Shown here piece after piece: positions 7,613-16,786 of a stretch of 64,000 nt of DNA. Position 1 is the stretch's first letter; every line of letters begins with the position of its first letter. The DNA is taken from the NCBI RefSeq assembly GCF_018919385.1, contig NZ_JAHLMF010000004.1, positions 1 to 64,000 on the forward strand, read 5' to 3'. This stretch comes from Geomonas diazotrophica. Lineage in GTDB: Bacteria > Desulfobacterota > Desulfuromonadia > Geobacterales > Geobacteraceae. The position numbers were made by a program, and so were the translations under genes. The notes below the pieces were generated by a model. That model did not search any database, was not told where the DNA came from, and saw only the letters and a list, made by a program, of their open reading frames with translations.

Positions 7613-8524
7613 TCAATAAACTTTCGTCAACCATCCACCATGCTGGGGACTCTTATTACTAACGACATCAAGATACAAGTCCAACATTTTTACCGTCAGC
7701 TCACCAGGTAAGCCTTGACCTACAGGCACGCGGTCAATAGAGGTAATTGGAGTCACTTCTGCTGCGCTGCCACATAGAAAAACCTCATCTGCAATATATA
7801 GTTCAGTCCTGTCGACCTCCCTCTCGCACACGCGTAAGTTCATTTCTAATGCAAGGTCCAAAATTGTATTGCGGGTGATACTTTCAAGAACAGAAGAAGT
7901 GAGCGAAGGCGTGATGAGCTGGCCATTTCTCACAATAAACAAACAGGCGCCCGCGCCCTCCGAAACCTTTCCGTTAGAAGCGAGAAATATCGGCACATCA
8001 TAACCATTCCTCCGCGCTTCGAGATGACCATAACGGCCGTTTATATAATTAGCCCCGGCTTTGATCCTAGGTGGGAGACAGTTGTCACCAATGCGGTCCC
8101 AAGATGAGACACAGGCAGACAGGCCCTTCAGATTAGTAACGTCGGTCCTACTTTTGGCAATAGGAGCGATAAACATTTCGACAGGGGCTACTGAGTTCCA
8201 GCTCCCCTCGCCATCGATAAACAGCGTCATTCTGACAGCCACATCCTGTCGATAGCTATTGAAGCGGATCGTTTCTAAAAAATACTCCCGCAACTGCCCG
8301 AGAGCATACGGGCATGAAAATCCTATGAGTTTACATGAGTTAAGCAAACGGTCGAAATGCTCCTGTAGGCGGAAGGCGTATAGTTGCTGTTGCTCTTCAT
8401 TCCAGTAACAACGAATCCCCTCGAAAACGTTTAAACCAAACTGTGAGGTGGGAGAAAGCACGTTGATTTTAGCGTCCGCCACCGGAACAATGCTGCCTTT
8501 AAACCAGATACCGCGATCTTCCAT
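7613..8524 (-). CDS. Branched-chain-type aminotransferase (PLP fold class IV)
   Basis: 303 residues with the fold-type IV signature. FGLNVFEGIRCY (29-40) is the substrate-loop motif, K155 in RIKAGANY is the PLP lysine, and E189 in GKVSEGAGACLF binds the pyridine nitrogen. LESITRNTIL and EVFLCGSAAEVTPI match IlvE closely. IlvE interconverts branched-chain amino and keto acids (family knowledge). The location in an AT-rich polysaccharide island next to an aldolase and a PLP decarboxylase suggests a specialised copy acting on a hydroxy-keto acid or similar (inference). It could also be an ordinary extra ilvE carried by the island. The start is the ATG at 8524 with a GAGGAG ribosome site. The region 8525-8693 upstream is AT-rich and without genes. 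Confidence 0.82.
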   Translation of the reverse strand: MEDRGIWFKGSIVPVADAKINVLSPTSQFGLNVFEGIRCYWNEEQQQLYAFRLQEHFDRLLNSCKLIGFSCPYALGQLREYFLETIRFNSYRQDVAVRMTLFIDGEGSWNSVAPVEMFIAPIAKSRTDVTNLKGLSACVSSWDRIGDNCLPPRIKAGANYINGRYGHLEARRNGYDVPIFLASNGKVSEGAGACLFIVRNGQLITPSLTSSVLESITRNTILDLALEMNLRVCEREVDRTELYIADEVFLCGSAAEVTPITSIDRVPVGQGLPGELTVKMLDLYLDVVSNKSPQHGGWLTKVY

Positions 8525-8693
8525 TTTCTTCTCCTCGTTTACACTTAAACAACCGTCGTTATATTTACCGTATGTATTTAAACGCTGATTTAATTACCCT
8601 ATGAACAGAAACACTTCTTTAAGTAACCTTTTACTCGGGATCCGACATCTATGTATTCCATGATAGAATAAATCGGATTCAGTCACGAAGAGG

Positions 8694-9953
8694 TCAAGTG
8701 ACAGAATTTGAGACTTCTTCAAGATACTTTTTCATATTCGAGTAAACAATTTCTGCGGTGAACCTTTCTTGAAAGAGGTTGATGGCATTGTTCGCCATTA
8801 TCTTCAGATGTGCTGGATCGTCATAGGACAGTTCGAGTGCATCTACAAGGCTATTTACATCACCTTCTGAATAGAAAACGCCACAACCATTACTAAGCAA
8901 AAGATCGTGCAGAACCCCGGTCAGGGGAGATAACACCGGTAGACCGGCAGAAAGGTATTCGATAGGCTTGTTTGGAATCGACGCACAAAAATCTTTTGTG
9001 TTGTGATACGGAGCTAACCCCAAGTGCGCAATGCGCATTAAAGCGCATATTTCACTTGAACCAACCCAACCGGGGAAACTCACATTTGATAGTCCAGCGG
9101 CGGCTTTTTTATAATAATCAAGACGATCCCCCGCACCGCATAAAATGAAGTGGAACGCTCGCGACCCGCCGTCAAGCCTGCGGGCTGCATCGATGACCGT
9201 ATCGAGATCGAACTGCCGCCCAATCGTACCGAAAAACACCACGAAAAATTGCTTTGAATCAACAGCAATCCCGTGCTCCTTCCAAAACTCGTTGGCCTCT
9301 CTCAACTCGGCATCAGTTGGTCTGCGTTCCTCATAACCAAACGGGAATTCCCGATCGAGTTCGCTGCGCGACCTGTTGGCGTACCCGAGTCCCCATTGTA
9401 GGATCTGCGGCGTCATGCTGGTCAGGGCGGTTGCATGAGAACATGCCCAACGCAGATCCCTAAAAAGCGGGGTCAAAATCAGACGCGCGAGACCTCGCGC
9501 CCAGCGTGGAGCTAAATCTACGAATATTTCCGGCCACAAGTCACGGATATCAAGTACCACTGGAATTTTCCTAGAAACAGCGTACTTCACCGCGGCGCGA
9601 CTTAAATCAATAGTCGGCATGGAGCAGAGAATGACATCGGGAATTGGCTCCCTTGGTGCGAGTTCGGCAAAACGTGTAGCATGCTCACGGTGATCAAGTA
9701 ACCGCGCCAGGGAAATGTTGCGCCGATATCCTCTTGAACGAAGCATCATCAAACGATATCCGTCGGAGATGGTTGTAGATACTTCATGGACTGCACGCTG
9801 CTTTTTGCGGGTGTGATCGAAAGATGAACACCACCAGACAACCTCGTGTCCGTTCTGAGACAACAGGCGGGCAAGAATTCCCGTTCGCAGCAGGCGCTCA
9901 TCGTGGCCGTCCGTAGGAACGGGTTCGCCTATGGTTATGAGCCAAACACGCAT
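8694..9953 (-). CDS. Glycosyltransferase family 4 (GT-B fold)
   Basis: 419 residues. The N-terminal half starts MRVWLITIGEPVPTDG and resembles WbuB-like enzymes of O-antigen loci, with a basic membrane-facing surface. The C-terminal nucleotide-binding half has VVFFGTIGRQFDLDTVIDA, GAGDRL and the acceptor/donor loop FCASIPNKPIEYLSAGLPVL, where an E-x7-E-like pattern ends at IEYLSAG. These are GT4 features: retaining transfer from a nucleotide-sugar to the lipid-linked oligosaccharide at the cytoplasmic membrane face (family knowledge). Donor and acceptor cannot be predicted. GC content is lower than in the export genes. It is followed 69 bp later by a second GT4 gene. Confidence 0.85.
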   Translation of the reverse strand: MRVWLITIGEPVPTDGHDERLLRTGILARLLSQNGHEVVWWCSSFDHTRKKQRAVHEVSTTISDGYRLMMLRSRGYRRNISLARLLDHREHATRFAELAPREPIPDVILCSMPTIDLSRAAVKYAVSRKIPVVLDIRDLWPEIFVDLAPRWARGLARLILTPLFRDLRWACSHATALTSMTPQILQWGLGYANRSRSELDREFPFGYEERRPTDAELREANEFWKEHGIAVDSKQFFVVFFGTIGRQFDLDTVIDAARRLDGGSRAFHFILCGAGDRLDYYKKAAAGLSNVSFPGWVGSSEICALMRIAHLGLAPYHNTKDFCASIPNKPIEYLSAGLPVLSPLTGVLHDLLLSNGCGVFYSEGDVNSLVDALELSYDDPAHLKIMANNAINLFQERFTAEIVYSNMKKYLEEVSNSVT

Positions 9954-10022
9954 CGTTTCAAATCTCCCGGAGTAACATTAAATTGCGGAAGGACCAGCAA
10001 TACTAGTTGAAAAAGAAGGTCG

Positions 10023-11000
10023 TCAATCCTCACCCGCGCAACGTGCGCAAGCCTCGAGAAACTTTAAAACACGTTTAGATATGATACTTTCGGCAAGATC
10101 CCTTTTAGCGATAACAGGGCCGTTGGAGCGTCTCCCCAGGGAAATAACATCGGCCACTGCTTGGCCTAAAGCATGGGGGTCTCTGGCAACAATCCTCGAG
10201 GGATCTACTTCAAGGAGACGCTCAACCACATCACCAACAGCCACACTGACCACGGGTAGGCCGCATGCCATGGCTTCTTTAACGATTGTCGGACTACCTT
10301 CGTAATCACTGGTCACAATTAATGCATCGGCCGCATTTGTGTATAGGGGAACCTCTTCAGGCTTTACATTGCCGCAAAGAACTTCGAACCTGAGGTTTGG
10401 AATCCGCCTTTTGGCCTGCCAGTAGGCCGCCTCGGCTAAGTCCAAACGCTTTACTGTGCAGTGGAGCCCGGCATTAAAGAGAAGGACCGGGTCTTGATGC
10501 GTCCACCCGAGGGCTTTTCTTGCCTCGCAAGGAGAAACGGGCTGAAAACAGTCAACATCAACCCCCATAGGAACGACGACGGCACGGTTTTGTCCAAACC
10601 TCAGGCGTCCAAACAGTTCCTGGCTGACACAGATAATGCCCTTGGCTCTGCGTGCGGCAAGTTGGGAGAGAACGTGGCCAATAAAAACTCTAAGTTGATT
10701 GCCCGGGCCAGGATTGAGATCACTACCATGAAAGGTGATCACGACCGGGTAATTCGTTGAATGAGTAACCAGCCAGGCAGTCATTGTGCCATAATGAACA
10801 TGAATTATGTCGGGTTTAAAGGTGCTGATCTCAGCGCGCAGCCTAAAAGAGTCGCGTAAAAGCCCAAACAAAGAGGTGCGGGAAGCAACGAAAAAGCGGC
10901 GGACGGTAGCGCCAAGTTCCTCGATCTTGTCCACCTGACGGCGGGAGAATACCATACTCATCCCTTGGCCGTTACCAGGAATCACTGTAAGTACTTTCAA
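10023..11000 (-). CDS. Glycosyltransferase family 4, TTG start
   Basis: 325 residues with the GT4 pattern: HVHYGTMTAWL and VITFHGSDLNPGPGN in the N-terminal domain, LFNAGLHCTVKRLDLAEAAY at the interdomain linker, and EGSPTIVKEAMACGLPVVSVAVGD as the E-x7-E donor-binding region. It transfers a sugar to the growing lipid-linked repeat unit (family knowledge; specificity unknown). The best start is a TTG at 10998-11000 that overlaps the stop of the upstream polymerase gene (TTGA). A GAGGAG ribosome site lies about 8 bases upstream, and the translated start MKVLTVIPGNGQG fits the family. Confidence 0.85.
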   Translation of the reverse strand: MKVLTVIPGNGQGMSMVFSRRQVDKIEELGATVRRFFVASRTSLFGLLRDSFRLRAEISTFKPDIIHVHYGTMTAWLVTHSTNYPVVITFHGSDLNPGPGNQLRVFIGHVLSQLAARRAKGIICVSQELFGRLRFGQNRAVVVPMGVDVDCFQPVSPCEARKALGWTHQDPVLLFNAGLHCTVKRLDLAEAAYWQAKRRIPNLRFEVLCGNVKPEEVPLYTNAADALIVTSDYEGSPTIVKEAMACGLPVVSVAVGDVVERLLEVDPSRIVARDPHALGQAVADVISLGRRSNGPVIAKRDLAESIISKRVLKFLEACARCAGED

Positions 11001-12472
11001 TGAACAGGCTCCTCGATACCATTTCGCTGAAGTTTGGAATTAATACGGGAAGCGGCCTTAAGAGATCTGAACACCTTAAGTGCCACATAAACAATAACAA
11101 AAGGAATCAGACTCATAAGGGTGGCTTTAACCGACCCCAAAATACCGTTTCTGACACTACTAATTACCAGCGCATAATAGATGCCGCCGTAGGAGAGAAG
11201 AACCAGGTCATTATTACAATACTTTCTAAATTTCTGGTATATTTTTTGGGTGATAAGGCCATAACAAAACATGAAGATAAACACTCCTACGGCGCCAAAC
11301 GCCCAATACCCCTCCTGAAGAAAGAAAAAACCATACCCACCACCGATTTCGCGAACGCCGGGGTAAAAAACCTCTACGAATTGTTCATTCAGCGGAAGTG
11401 GTCTTTCATCAAAGAAAATCCTCGGCATGAATACCATGAGTTCGGTAATGATCGACCATCCATAGCTGAAATGAGTTTCTCCATCACTTATCCCCTGGAT
11501 CAGTCTCATAAGATTTTCCCCGACGATAAGCTCTCCGGAGGATGACAGCTGTAAAAACTTGGCACCATATACACTAAAGTAGTCCCAAAAAACGGATAAC
11601 ATCTCCAATGGATTGCTAGTAACTCTGACTATGGACATAACATTCATGAACAAGTATAAGAACGAACCTATCATTATTCCGGTTCTCAGCTTAATCTCTC
11701 TCACCCTGTAATGATAATAAGCAAAGACCGTAACAGCTGCACTAATAACTAGTCCTCGCCAGCCTGACAACGTATTTACCACGAGGTAATCTACTATTAT
11801 CGTGAACCCAACCAGCCTTAGAAGCCAATGTCTCTTAAACATCAGTATAGTCGCCGACGATAAAATATATGCGATAGGTATTTTTTGAGTAAAAACCTCT
11901 ACAAGCCCGGCTGTACTATCTTTCATTTTTTCTACGCGAGATATAAGGGCCATCTCACCATAGGATTTGATATGCAAAAAATCAAAAAAATCGGTAAGAT
12001 TAACGGCAAAGACAGCCCCCAAAACGATGCCCATTGCAATTATGCATTGCCTAATTAGTCTGTTAGACGGCAGTTTCAAATGGACTTTCGAAGATATTTC
12101 CGTCTTTACGGCTAAAATACCCAACATCAGTCCTGAAAGTCCTATCAGGCAGATTGCGTAATATTGAGTGAGGGTGTCATCACTTATATAATCTCCGTAG
12201 TATGTAGTCAAATTAGTTTCAACGTCTACAGCAGAGGCAACTGAGTATAGGAACAACAAAACGACAAAACCTATTACAGGAGACAAAAGGTCAGTTTTGT
12301 TTTTACGATGATATACAATCAAAAATATTGAAGATGTTAAAATATAATTGATAACAAAAGCGGTAAGCCTATTGATACAATGTTGATCATTGGCAAAGTA
12401 AGTGATGCACATAAATGCCATCAGCAAAAAAATAAAAGCCGTATGCAGATAAACGGAACTTTTGTCTGTCAT
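10997..12472 (-). CDS. Wzy-type oligosaccharide repeat-unit polymerase
   Basis: 491 residues, almost entirely hydrophobic, with about a dozen membrane segments and one large periplasmic loop (roughly residues 290-400, including GEIGGG-like and FYPGVREIGGG stretches). This is the layout of O-antigen/capsule polymerases, which join undecaprenyl-linked repeat units on the periplasmic face (family knowledge); their sequences are very divergent, so the call rests on topology, length and position beside Wzx, Wzz and glycosyltransferases. I place the start at the ATG at 12472; an in-frame GTG two codons upstream is possible. It is AT-rich (near 40 percent GC by eye) and couples to the next glycosyltransferase through a TTGA overlap. 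Confidence 0.78.
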   Translation of the reverse strand: MTDKSSVYLHTAFIFLLMAFMCITYFANDQHCINRLTAFVINYILTSSIFLIVYHRKNKTDLLSPVIGFVVLLFLYSVASAVDVETNLTTYYGDYISDDTLTQYYAICLIGLSGLMLGILAVKTEISSKVHLKLPSNRLIRQCIIAMGIVLGAVFAVNLTDFFDFLHIKSYGEMALISRVEKMKDSTAGLVEVFTQKIPIAYILSSATILMFKRHWLLRLVGFTIIVDYLVVNTLSGWRGLVISAAVTVFAYYHYRVREIKLRTGIMIGSFLYLFMNVMSIVRVTSNPLEMLSVFWDYFSVYGAKFLQLSSSGELIVGENLMRLIQGISDGETHFSYGWSIITELMVFMPRIFFDERPLPLNEQFVEVFYPGVREIGGGYGFFFLQEGYWAFGAVGVFIFMFCYGLITQKIYQKFRKYCNNDLVLLSYGGIYYALVISSVRNGILGSVKATLMSLIPFVIVYVALKVFRSLKAASRINSKLQRNGIEEPVH

Positions 12473-12665
12473 AATCACCGCGAGGTTTTACTCCAATGGA
12501 ATATTTGATATTCAAAAGCAATAGTTTGGGTCACTAGGGCAGCCTGTTTGACACCAAGCACTACCTCGTTTGAAAGGTCTATAAGATCGTGTAGGTAAGG
12601 TAACCCCAATAGAGTAGGCGCTGAACGGTGCATCACCTTGCCTGATACACTTTGCAACTGAGGTG

Positions 12666-13250
12666 TTACTCCTTCCGTGCAGGAACCGGTGTCTCTGCAG
12701 TACAGGGACGCGGCGGAACATCCCTGTCACGGAGAAATTTTGCAGGGACCCCTCCCCATATCTGGTTTGAAGGAACGTCGCGGGTGACAACTGCACCGGC
12801 GGCGATTATGGCCCCACGATGGATCGTTACCCCGCGCAAGACTACTACATTGGCACCTACCCAAACATTGTCCTCAATGACCGGGCGAGGAGAAATTTTT
12901 GTTGTTGAGGCAGCAGTAAATCCAGCAACAACCGCCTCAAAAGGTGAGGTTGTCCAGTGATCCGGTATATGCTCGGTAGGGCCGATCAGGACATTATAGG
13001 CTATCGAGCAGTACCTGCCGATTGTCGCAGCTGAAATATCGCCAGAATTGACATAAGTGCCGCAACCTATGCTGACGTCTCTGCCTATAACAACGTCGCC
13101 TAAAAAAGCGGCTTCTTTGACATCAGCATAGGGACTGATTCGGGCCGCTGAAGAAAGCTCGACACCATACATTGAGGCCTTAACCCATCCTACTGCGTAG
13201 TAGAGTTTCTTAGCTACGAGATTGAAAATGTTCTTGCACAGAATCAGCAT
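12666..13250 (-). CDS. CatB-like hexapeptide O-acyltransferase
   Basis: 194 residues made mostly of left-handed beta-helix hexapeptide repeats. They start at AFLGDVVIGRDVSIGCGT and continue to NVWVGANVVVLRGVTIHRGA and IIAAGAVVTRDVPS, with the terminal IWGGVPAKFLR typical of the xenobiotic/CatB O-acetyltransferase branch. The catalytic-type His lies in PTEHIPDHW. It probably acetylates a sugar hydroxyl using acetyl-CoA (family knowledge plus inference). It follows the flippase gene and precedes the polymerase; the 190-bp gap after it (12473-12665) has no supportable gene. Confidence 0.82.
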   Translation of the reverse strand: MLILCKNIFNLVAKKLYYAVGWVKASMYGVELSSAARISPYADVKEAAFLGDVVIGRDVSIGCGTYVNSGDISAATIGRYCSIAYNVLIGPTEHIPDHWTTSPFEAVVAGFTAASTTKISPRPVIEDNVWVGANVVVLRGVTIHRGAIIAAGAVVTRDVPSNQIWGGVPAKFLRDRDVPPRPCTAETPVPARKE

Positions 13251-13289
13251 TGCGGTCTCACTTTTTTGGGAAAGTCACATCTGCGGACC

Positions 13290-14789
13290 TTACGCATCGG
13301 CTACAACATACTGCTTGAGATACCTGAAGGTTATCGGAGTCGCCAGCGCTGTAAACGCGAGTGTCGCACAGAAACAGGAAGCTATAGTCGCGATCCCTAC
13401 CAAACCGGTTATTGGCCAAGTGATCAGCAGTTTAAGTCCACCGCACAACAAAAATGAGGAGACCAACGGATAAAACAAGTCGTATGTGAACCAGTTTAAG
13501 TTCTCCCCGGGGATGATACAACGGTGTATCAAAGTAATGACGATCAAATCTTGTAGAAGGCTCACCCCAGAGAAGGTGGCCGCAGCCCCTAACAGTCCAT
13601 AATGCTTTACACTTAACATAAGAAGCGGCACATAGATTACGAGGAAGGGGATAAAAATGTACAGTATCACCTTCATACGGCCAAAGGCCTGCATGATAGA
13701 ATATGGCATGTAGAGAAGGCCATTGAAGGTTGCGCCAACTATCAGAACCGACATGATGACATGGCAGTGTGCCACGGTCACCGGATCCCTAATCCACAAG
13801 AATAGAATCTCTTTGGAAAAAAATACCAGCGTGGCAGATATGGGCATGACAGCCAAAGACATGAATTGGCAACCCTTGTGGTAGACCTCTGTTAGTGAAG
13901 CGACATCGTTTTTGGCTTGTAATTGGGTTAACACCGGGAAAAAAGCGCAATATATGGGGTAATAAAGCATAAAGAGACTTCCCACCACCTGCCAGGCGAT
14001 ACTGTAGTAACCGAACTCGGTGAGGGAAATCTGTTTGCTGAGAATGATTTTGTCCAGCTGATTGAAGAGCAGGATGACGACGGATACGAGGCTCATCCCG
14101 ATCGCCAACCGCCAGACCGATCTGATCAGTTCGTACTGGAACCTTGATGCAGCACCCGTAGCAGGTAGGGAGCGCCAGAGGGCGACACCCACCGCTGCAA
14201 CATTGACGATGCTCATAAAGAGCTGCCACCAGAAGAAGGCCAAGACGGGTGAGGGGGAGAAAATGACCACCACTAGCGCCCCCACACCGCGTAACGTCCA
14301 CAGCGCCGCATTGATGTAGTTGAAGAGGACCTGCCGCTGCAGCCCCATCAGCCCGCCGCTGTAAAAACCGACCGGCCACTGGAACACCATGGACAGACCC
14401 ATGAGGAGCACTGACTGCTTCACCACCCCGAAGGAAAGCGCCTGAGCATTCACCCATTTGGCGGCCACCACAGGGGAGAGCAGGAGCACCACACCGCACA
14501 GCACTGCGGCAAGCCCCCAGTACACGACCTCAAGCGTTCGCACCGAGTTGCGCATCATCTGTTCCTGCCCTGGAGAGGCCGAGTAACGGGCCAACTCGCG
14601 GTTGATGGACGGGCTCAGCCCCAGGTCCAGTATGGTCATGAGCGGTTGGATCGTGGCGAAGATCCCGACCAGGCCATAAGCCTCTATGCCCATGTAATTT
14701 ATGTACAGAGGTACGAAGGCGACGTTGATTATGGCAGCCCAAGCCTTGCCGGCATAGTTGGCTATGACATTTCTTTTCAGCGTGCTCAA
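13290..14789 (-). CDS. Wzx-type oligosaccharide flippase (MOP superfamily), TTG start
   Basis: About 499 residues with twelve to fourteen hydrophobic segments and the polysaccharide-synthase/MATE-like start STLKRNVIANYAGKAWAAII, followed by VPLYINYMGIEAYGLVGIFA. These flippases move undecaprenyl-linked repeat units from the cytoplasmic to the periplasmic face (family knowledge). The start is taken as the TTG at 14787-14789 because it overlaps the upstream stop (TTGA) and begins at the conserved N-terminus. Longer in-frame reading gives a basic, non-homologous extension that lies inside the upstream gene. It is one of three probable TTG starts in the window (with 11000 and 46392). Confidence 0.85.
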   Translation of the reverse strand: MSTLKRNVIANYAGKAWAAIINVAFVPLYINYMGIEAYGLVGIFATIQPLMTILDLGLSPSINRELARYSASPGQEQMMRNSVRTLEVVYWGLAAVLCGVVLLLSPVVAAKWVNAQALSFGVVKQSVLLMGLSMVFQWPVGFYSGGLMGLQRQVLFNYINAALWTLRGVGALVVVIFSPSPVLAFFWWQLFMSIVNVAAVGVALWRSLPATGAASRFQYELIRSVWRLAIGMSLVSVVILLFNQLDKIILSKQISLTEFGYYSIAWQVVGSLFMLYYPIYCAFFPVLTQLQAKNDVASLTEVYHKGCQFMSLAVMPISATLVFFSKEILFLWIRDPVTVAHCHVIMSVLIVGATFNGLLYMPYSIMQAFGRMKVILYIFIPFLVIYVPLLMLSVKHYGLLGAAATFSGVSLLQDLIVITLIHRCIIPGENLNWFTYDLFYPLVSSFLLCGGLKLLITWPITGLVGIATIASCFCATLAFTALATPITFRYLKQYVVADA

Positions 14790-16786
14790 TGGGAACCTTT
14801 TGGTGCCATGCCTTGGAACAGTTCGTTGAAGATCACCGCCTTCAACTTCGCTGCACGCGCAGGGTCCTTTTTGACTAGATTGTCGTTCTCTTCGGGGTCT
14901 CTGGCGAGGTTGTACAGTTCCTCCTTCGGTGTGTTCAGGGAACACACGTACTTGTATTTCCCTTCAACCACACTGACGGTACCCAGTTTAACCACCGCCT
15001 TTTGGTAGTTCTGTTCGAGATTCATGGAGAAAACTCTTTGCTCCTGGCGTTGCCCCCCCCTCAGGAGTTCCAGAAATGATTTCCCCTGCATATTGGCTGT
15101 AGCCGGAATCCCGGCTGCAGCGAGGATGGTCGGCGCTAAGTCAACCTGTTGCACGTTTTGCTCAATGCGGACGGCGTTTTTTTGCCCGGGGAGGCGCACA
15201 ACGAGCGGTATGTGGATGAGCGGTTGGTTCAGCCTGTCACCGCCGTGTGACTGTTCACCCTTCTCGAATATTTCACCGTGGTCGGCAGAGACGAAGACAG
15301 CGGTGTTTTCCAGATAGCCGTCCTTTTCGAGCTTTTTGATAAAGCGCCCGAATTCGTTGTCAGTGTAGAGAATGAGTTCATCGTAGCGTGCTCTGAGGGA
15401 GTCTATCCTAAGCTGGTCTTTGGGGTCATAACACCTGCCATAGATGGAGTACTGAGAAGTCGCCGTGTCGAAAATCTTCTGCGCCAGAAAGTGGTACTTG
15501 AACTTCTCCGGCGGCAGATAAGGTGCATGCGGGGTGAAAACGTGTACCCACAGGAAGAACGGGCCGTCCTTCTTTTGGTCCAGGAATCTCGACGCCTCCT
15601 CGAAGGTCTTTTCGGGCGGGTTCATGACCTGAGTATTCCAGTCCTTGTTGCCAACCATGAAGAAGTCGTGCCACTCGGCAGGAAGTGGGGGATCGATGAC
15701 TATGTAGTTCAAGAAGTACTTGAATGCGTAGTACACCACGACACCTTTCATGCTGTAGAACCAGTTGTTGATGTTACTGTCCAGCTTTAAAAGTATCGGT
15801 GTGAGAGTGTTGTAGCACCGGCCGGAGACGTAATTGGAGATATAGGGAACCGGCGCCACGTAGCTGAAGTCGGCATAGGTCCTGTTGTGCCAAGGATGCG
15901 CCGCCGGGTTCGCCACCACCGCCGCCGTCGTATAACCATTTTTCTTTAAGATGGCTGAAAGATTGTCACGACGTGCCTCTTCGGTCAGCACCATGAAATT
16001 GTTGTAAACCTTGTGCTGTGCAGGGTAGTTACTGGTGAGTATGCTGCAGATGCTCGGAGAGGTATGGTTGGAATTAGAGAACATGCGGTCAAAAACGAAG
16101 GCAGTCCTCGCAAATGTGTTTATGTTAGGGGTGGTGTCTCTTGAGTAGCCATAGAGTGACATGTCTGATGCGCTCAAGGCGTCGAACGTGATGAGAATTA
16201 TGTTCTGTTTGTGCGTGGAAGGCGCTGTCACCGGCGCTGCCGGACCAGCAAACAAGGAGACCGCAGTAAACCTGACAACCAGGACGAGGACCGACACCGC
16301 CGCAAATACCGGGACTGCCTTAAAAACCCCGTCAACGATGGAAGGGATCTGCTTCAGCTTGGCTGCAAGAACAAGGTTAAAAAGCAGGAATATGCCTATC
16401 ACTATGGCGTGCCGCAGAGTGTTCTGCCCAGCGGGAACCACCGTGGCCGACCAAAGGTTCAAGTAGATGAAAAAGACCAAATCCACAAAAAACCATACCG
16501 CCAGGCTGTTGGCCGTCAGCACCAGCTTTCCCAGTGTCTTGTTGAAAAAACCAAGCACCGTGCTTAATGGACCGACTACGAGGGCCGGGAATACAGCAGC
16601 CAGAGAGAGGATGAGAACCAGCAGCGACGTGTCCACGGCAATGGTAGTGAGGGTGAACGCCCCGAGGAAGGAGTCGATACGGTACAGAAAGTCGCCCGGC
16701 AGCAAAATGAACAGCAGCGCGCAACTCCAGTATTTGAAGACACGCAGTGAGTTCTGCCTTATCTCATGCATCGAGATCTTTTTCAT
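14786..16786 (-). CDS. Membrane sulfatase-fold phosphotransferase-like protein (Thr nucleophile)
   Basis: 666 residues: five membrane segments in about 1-180, then an alkaline-phosphatase-superfamily domain. The metal-ligand Asp is D202 in LITFDALS. The nucleophile motif that reads C-x-P-S-R in sulfatases here reads T-S-P-S-I (T242), and SADHGEIFEKG plus QSHGGDRLNQPLIHIP complete the metal site. Thr in place of the formylglycine Cys, and no Arg, argue against a sulfatase. Membrane LtaS- and EptA-type enzymes, which move phosphoglycerol or phosphoethanolamine, use Thr (family knowledge). It may therefore decorate the polymer or lipid A on the periplasmic side (inference). The ATG at 16786 overlaps the preceding stop (ATGA). 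Confidence 0.8.
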   Translation of the reverse strand: MKKISMHEIRQNSLRVFKYWSCALLFILLPGDFLYRIDSFLGAFTLTTIAVDTSLLVLILSLAAVFPALVVGPLSTVLGFFNKTLGKLVLTANSLAVWFFVDLVFFIYLNLWSATVVPAGQNTLRHAIVIGIFLLFNLVLAAKLKQIPSIVDGVFKAVPVFAAVSVLVLVVRFTAVSLFAGPAAPVTAPSTHKQNIILITFDALSASDMSLYGYSRDTTPNINTFARTAFVFDRMFSNSNHTSPSICSILTSNYPAQHKVYNNFMVLTEEARRDNLSAILKKNGYTTAAVVANPAAHPWHNRTYADFSYVAPVPYISNYVSGRCYNTLTPILLKLDSNINNWFYSMKGVVVYYAFKYFLNYIVIDPPLPAEWHDFFMVGNKDWNTQVMNPPEKTFEEASRFLDQKKDGPFFLWVHVFTPHAPYLPPEKFKYHFLAQKIFDTATSQYSIYGRCYDPKDQLRIDSLRARYDELILYTDNEFGRFIKKLEKDGYLENTAVFVSADHGEIFEKGEQSHGGDRLNQPLIHIPLVVRLPGQKNAVRIEQNVQQVDLAPTILAAAGIPATANMQGKSFLELLRGGQRQEQRVFSMNLEQNYQKAVVKLGTVSVVEGKYKYVCSLNTPKEELYNLARDPEENDNLVKKDPARAAKLKAVIFNELFQGMAPKGSH

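Noticed and set aside
12475-12657. A 60-codon minus-strand frame between the acyltransferase and polymerase genes
   Set aside because: TTG start without ribosome site, no recognisable sequence, ends inside the polymerase start.
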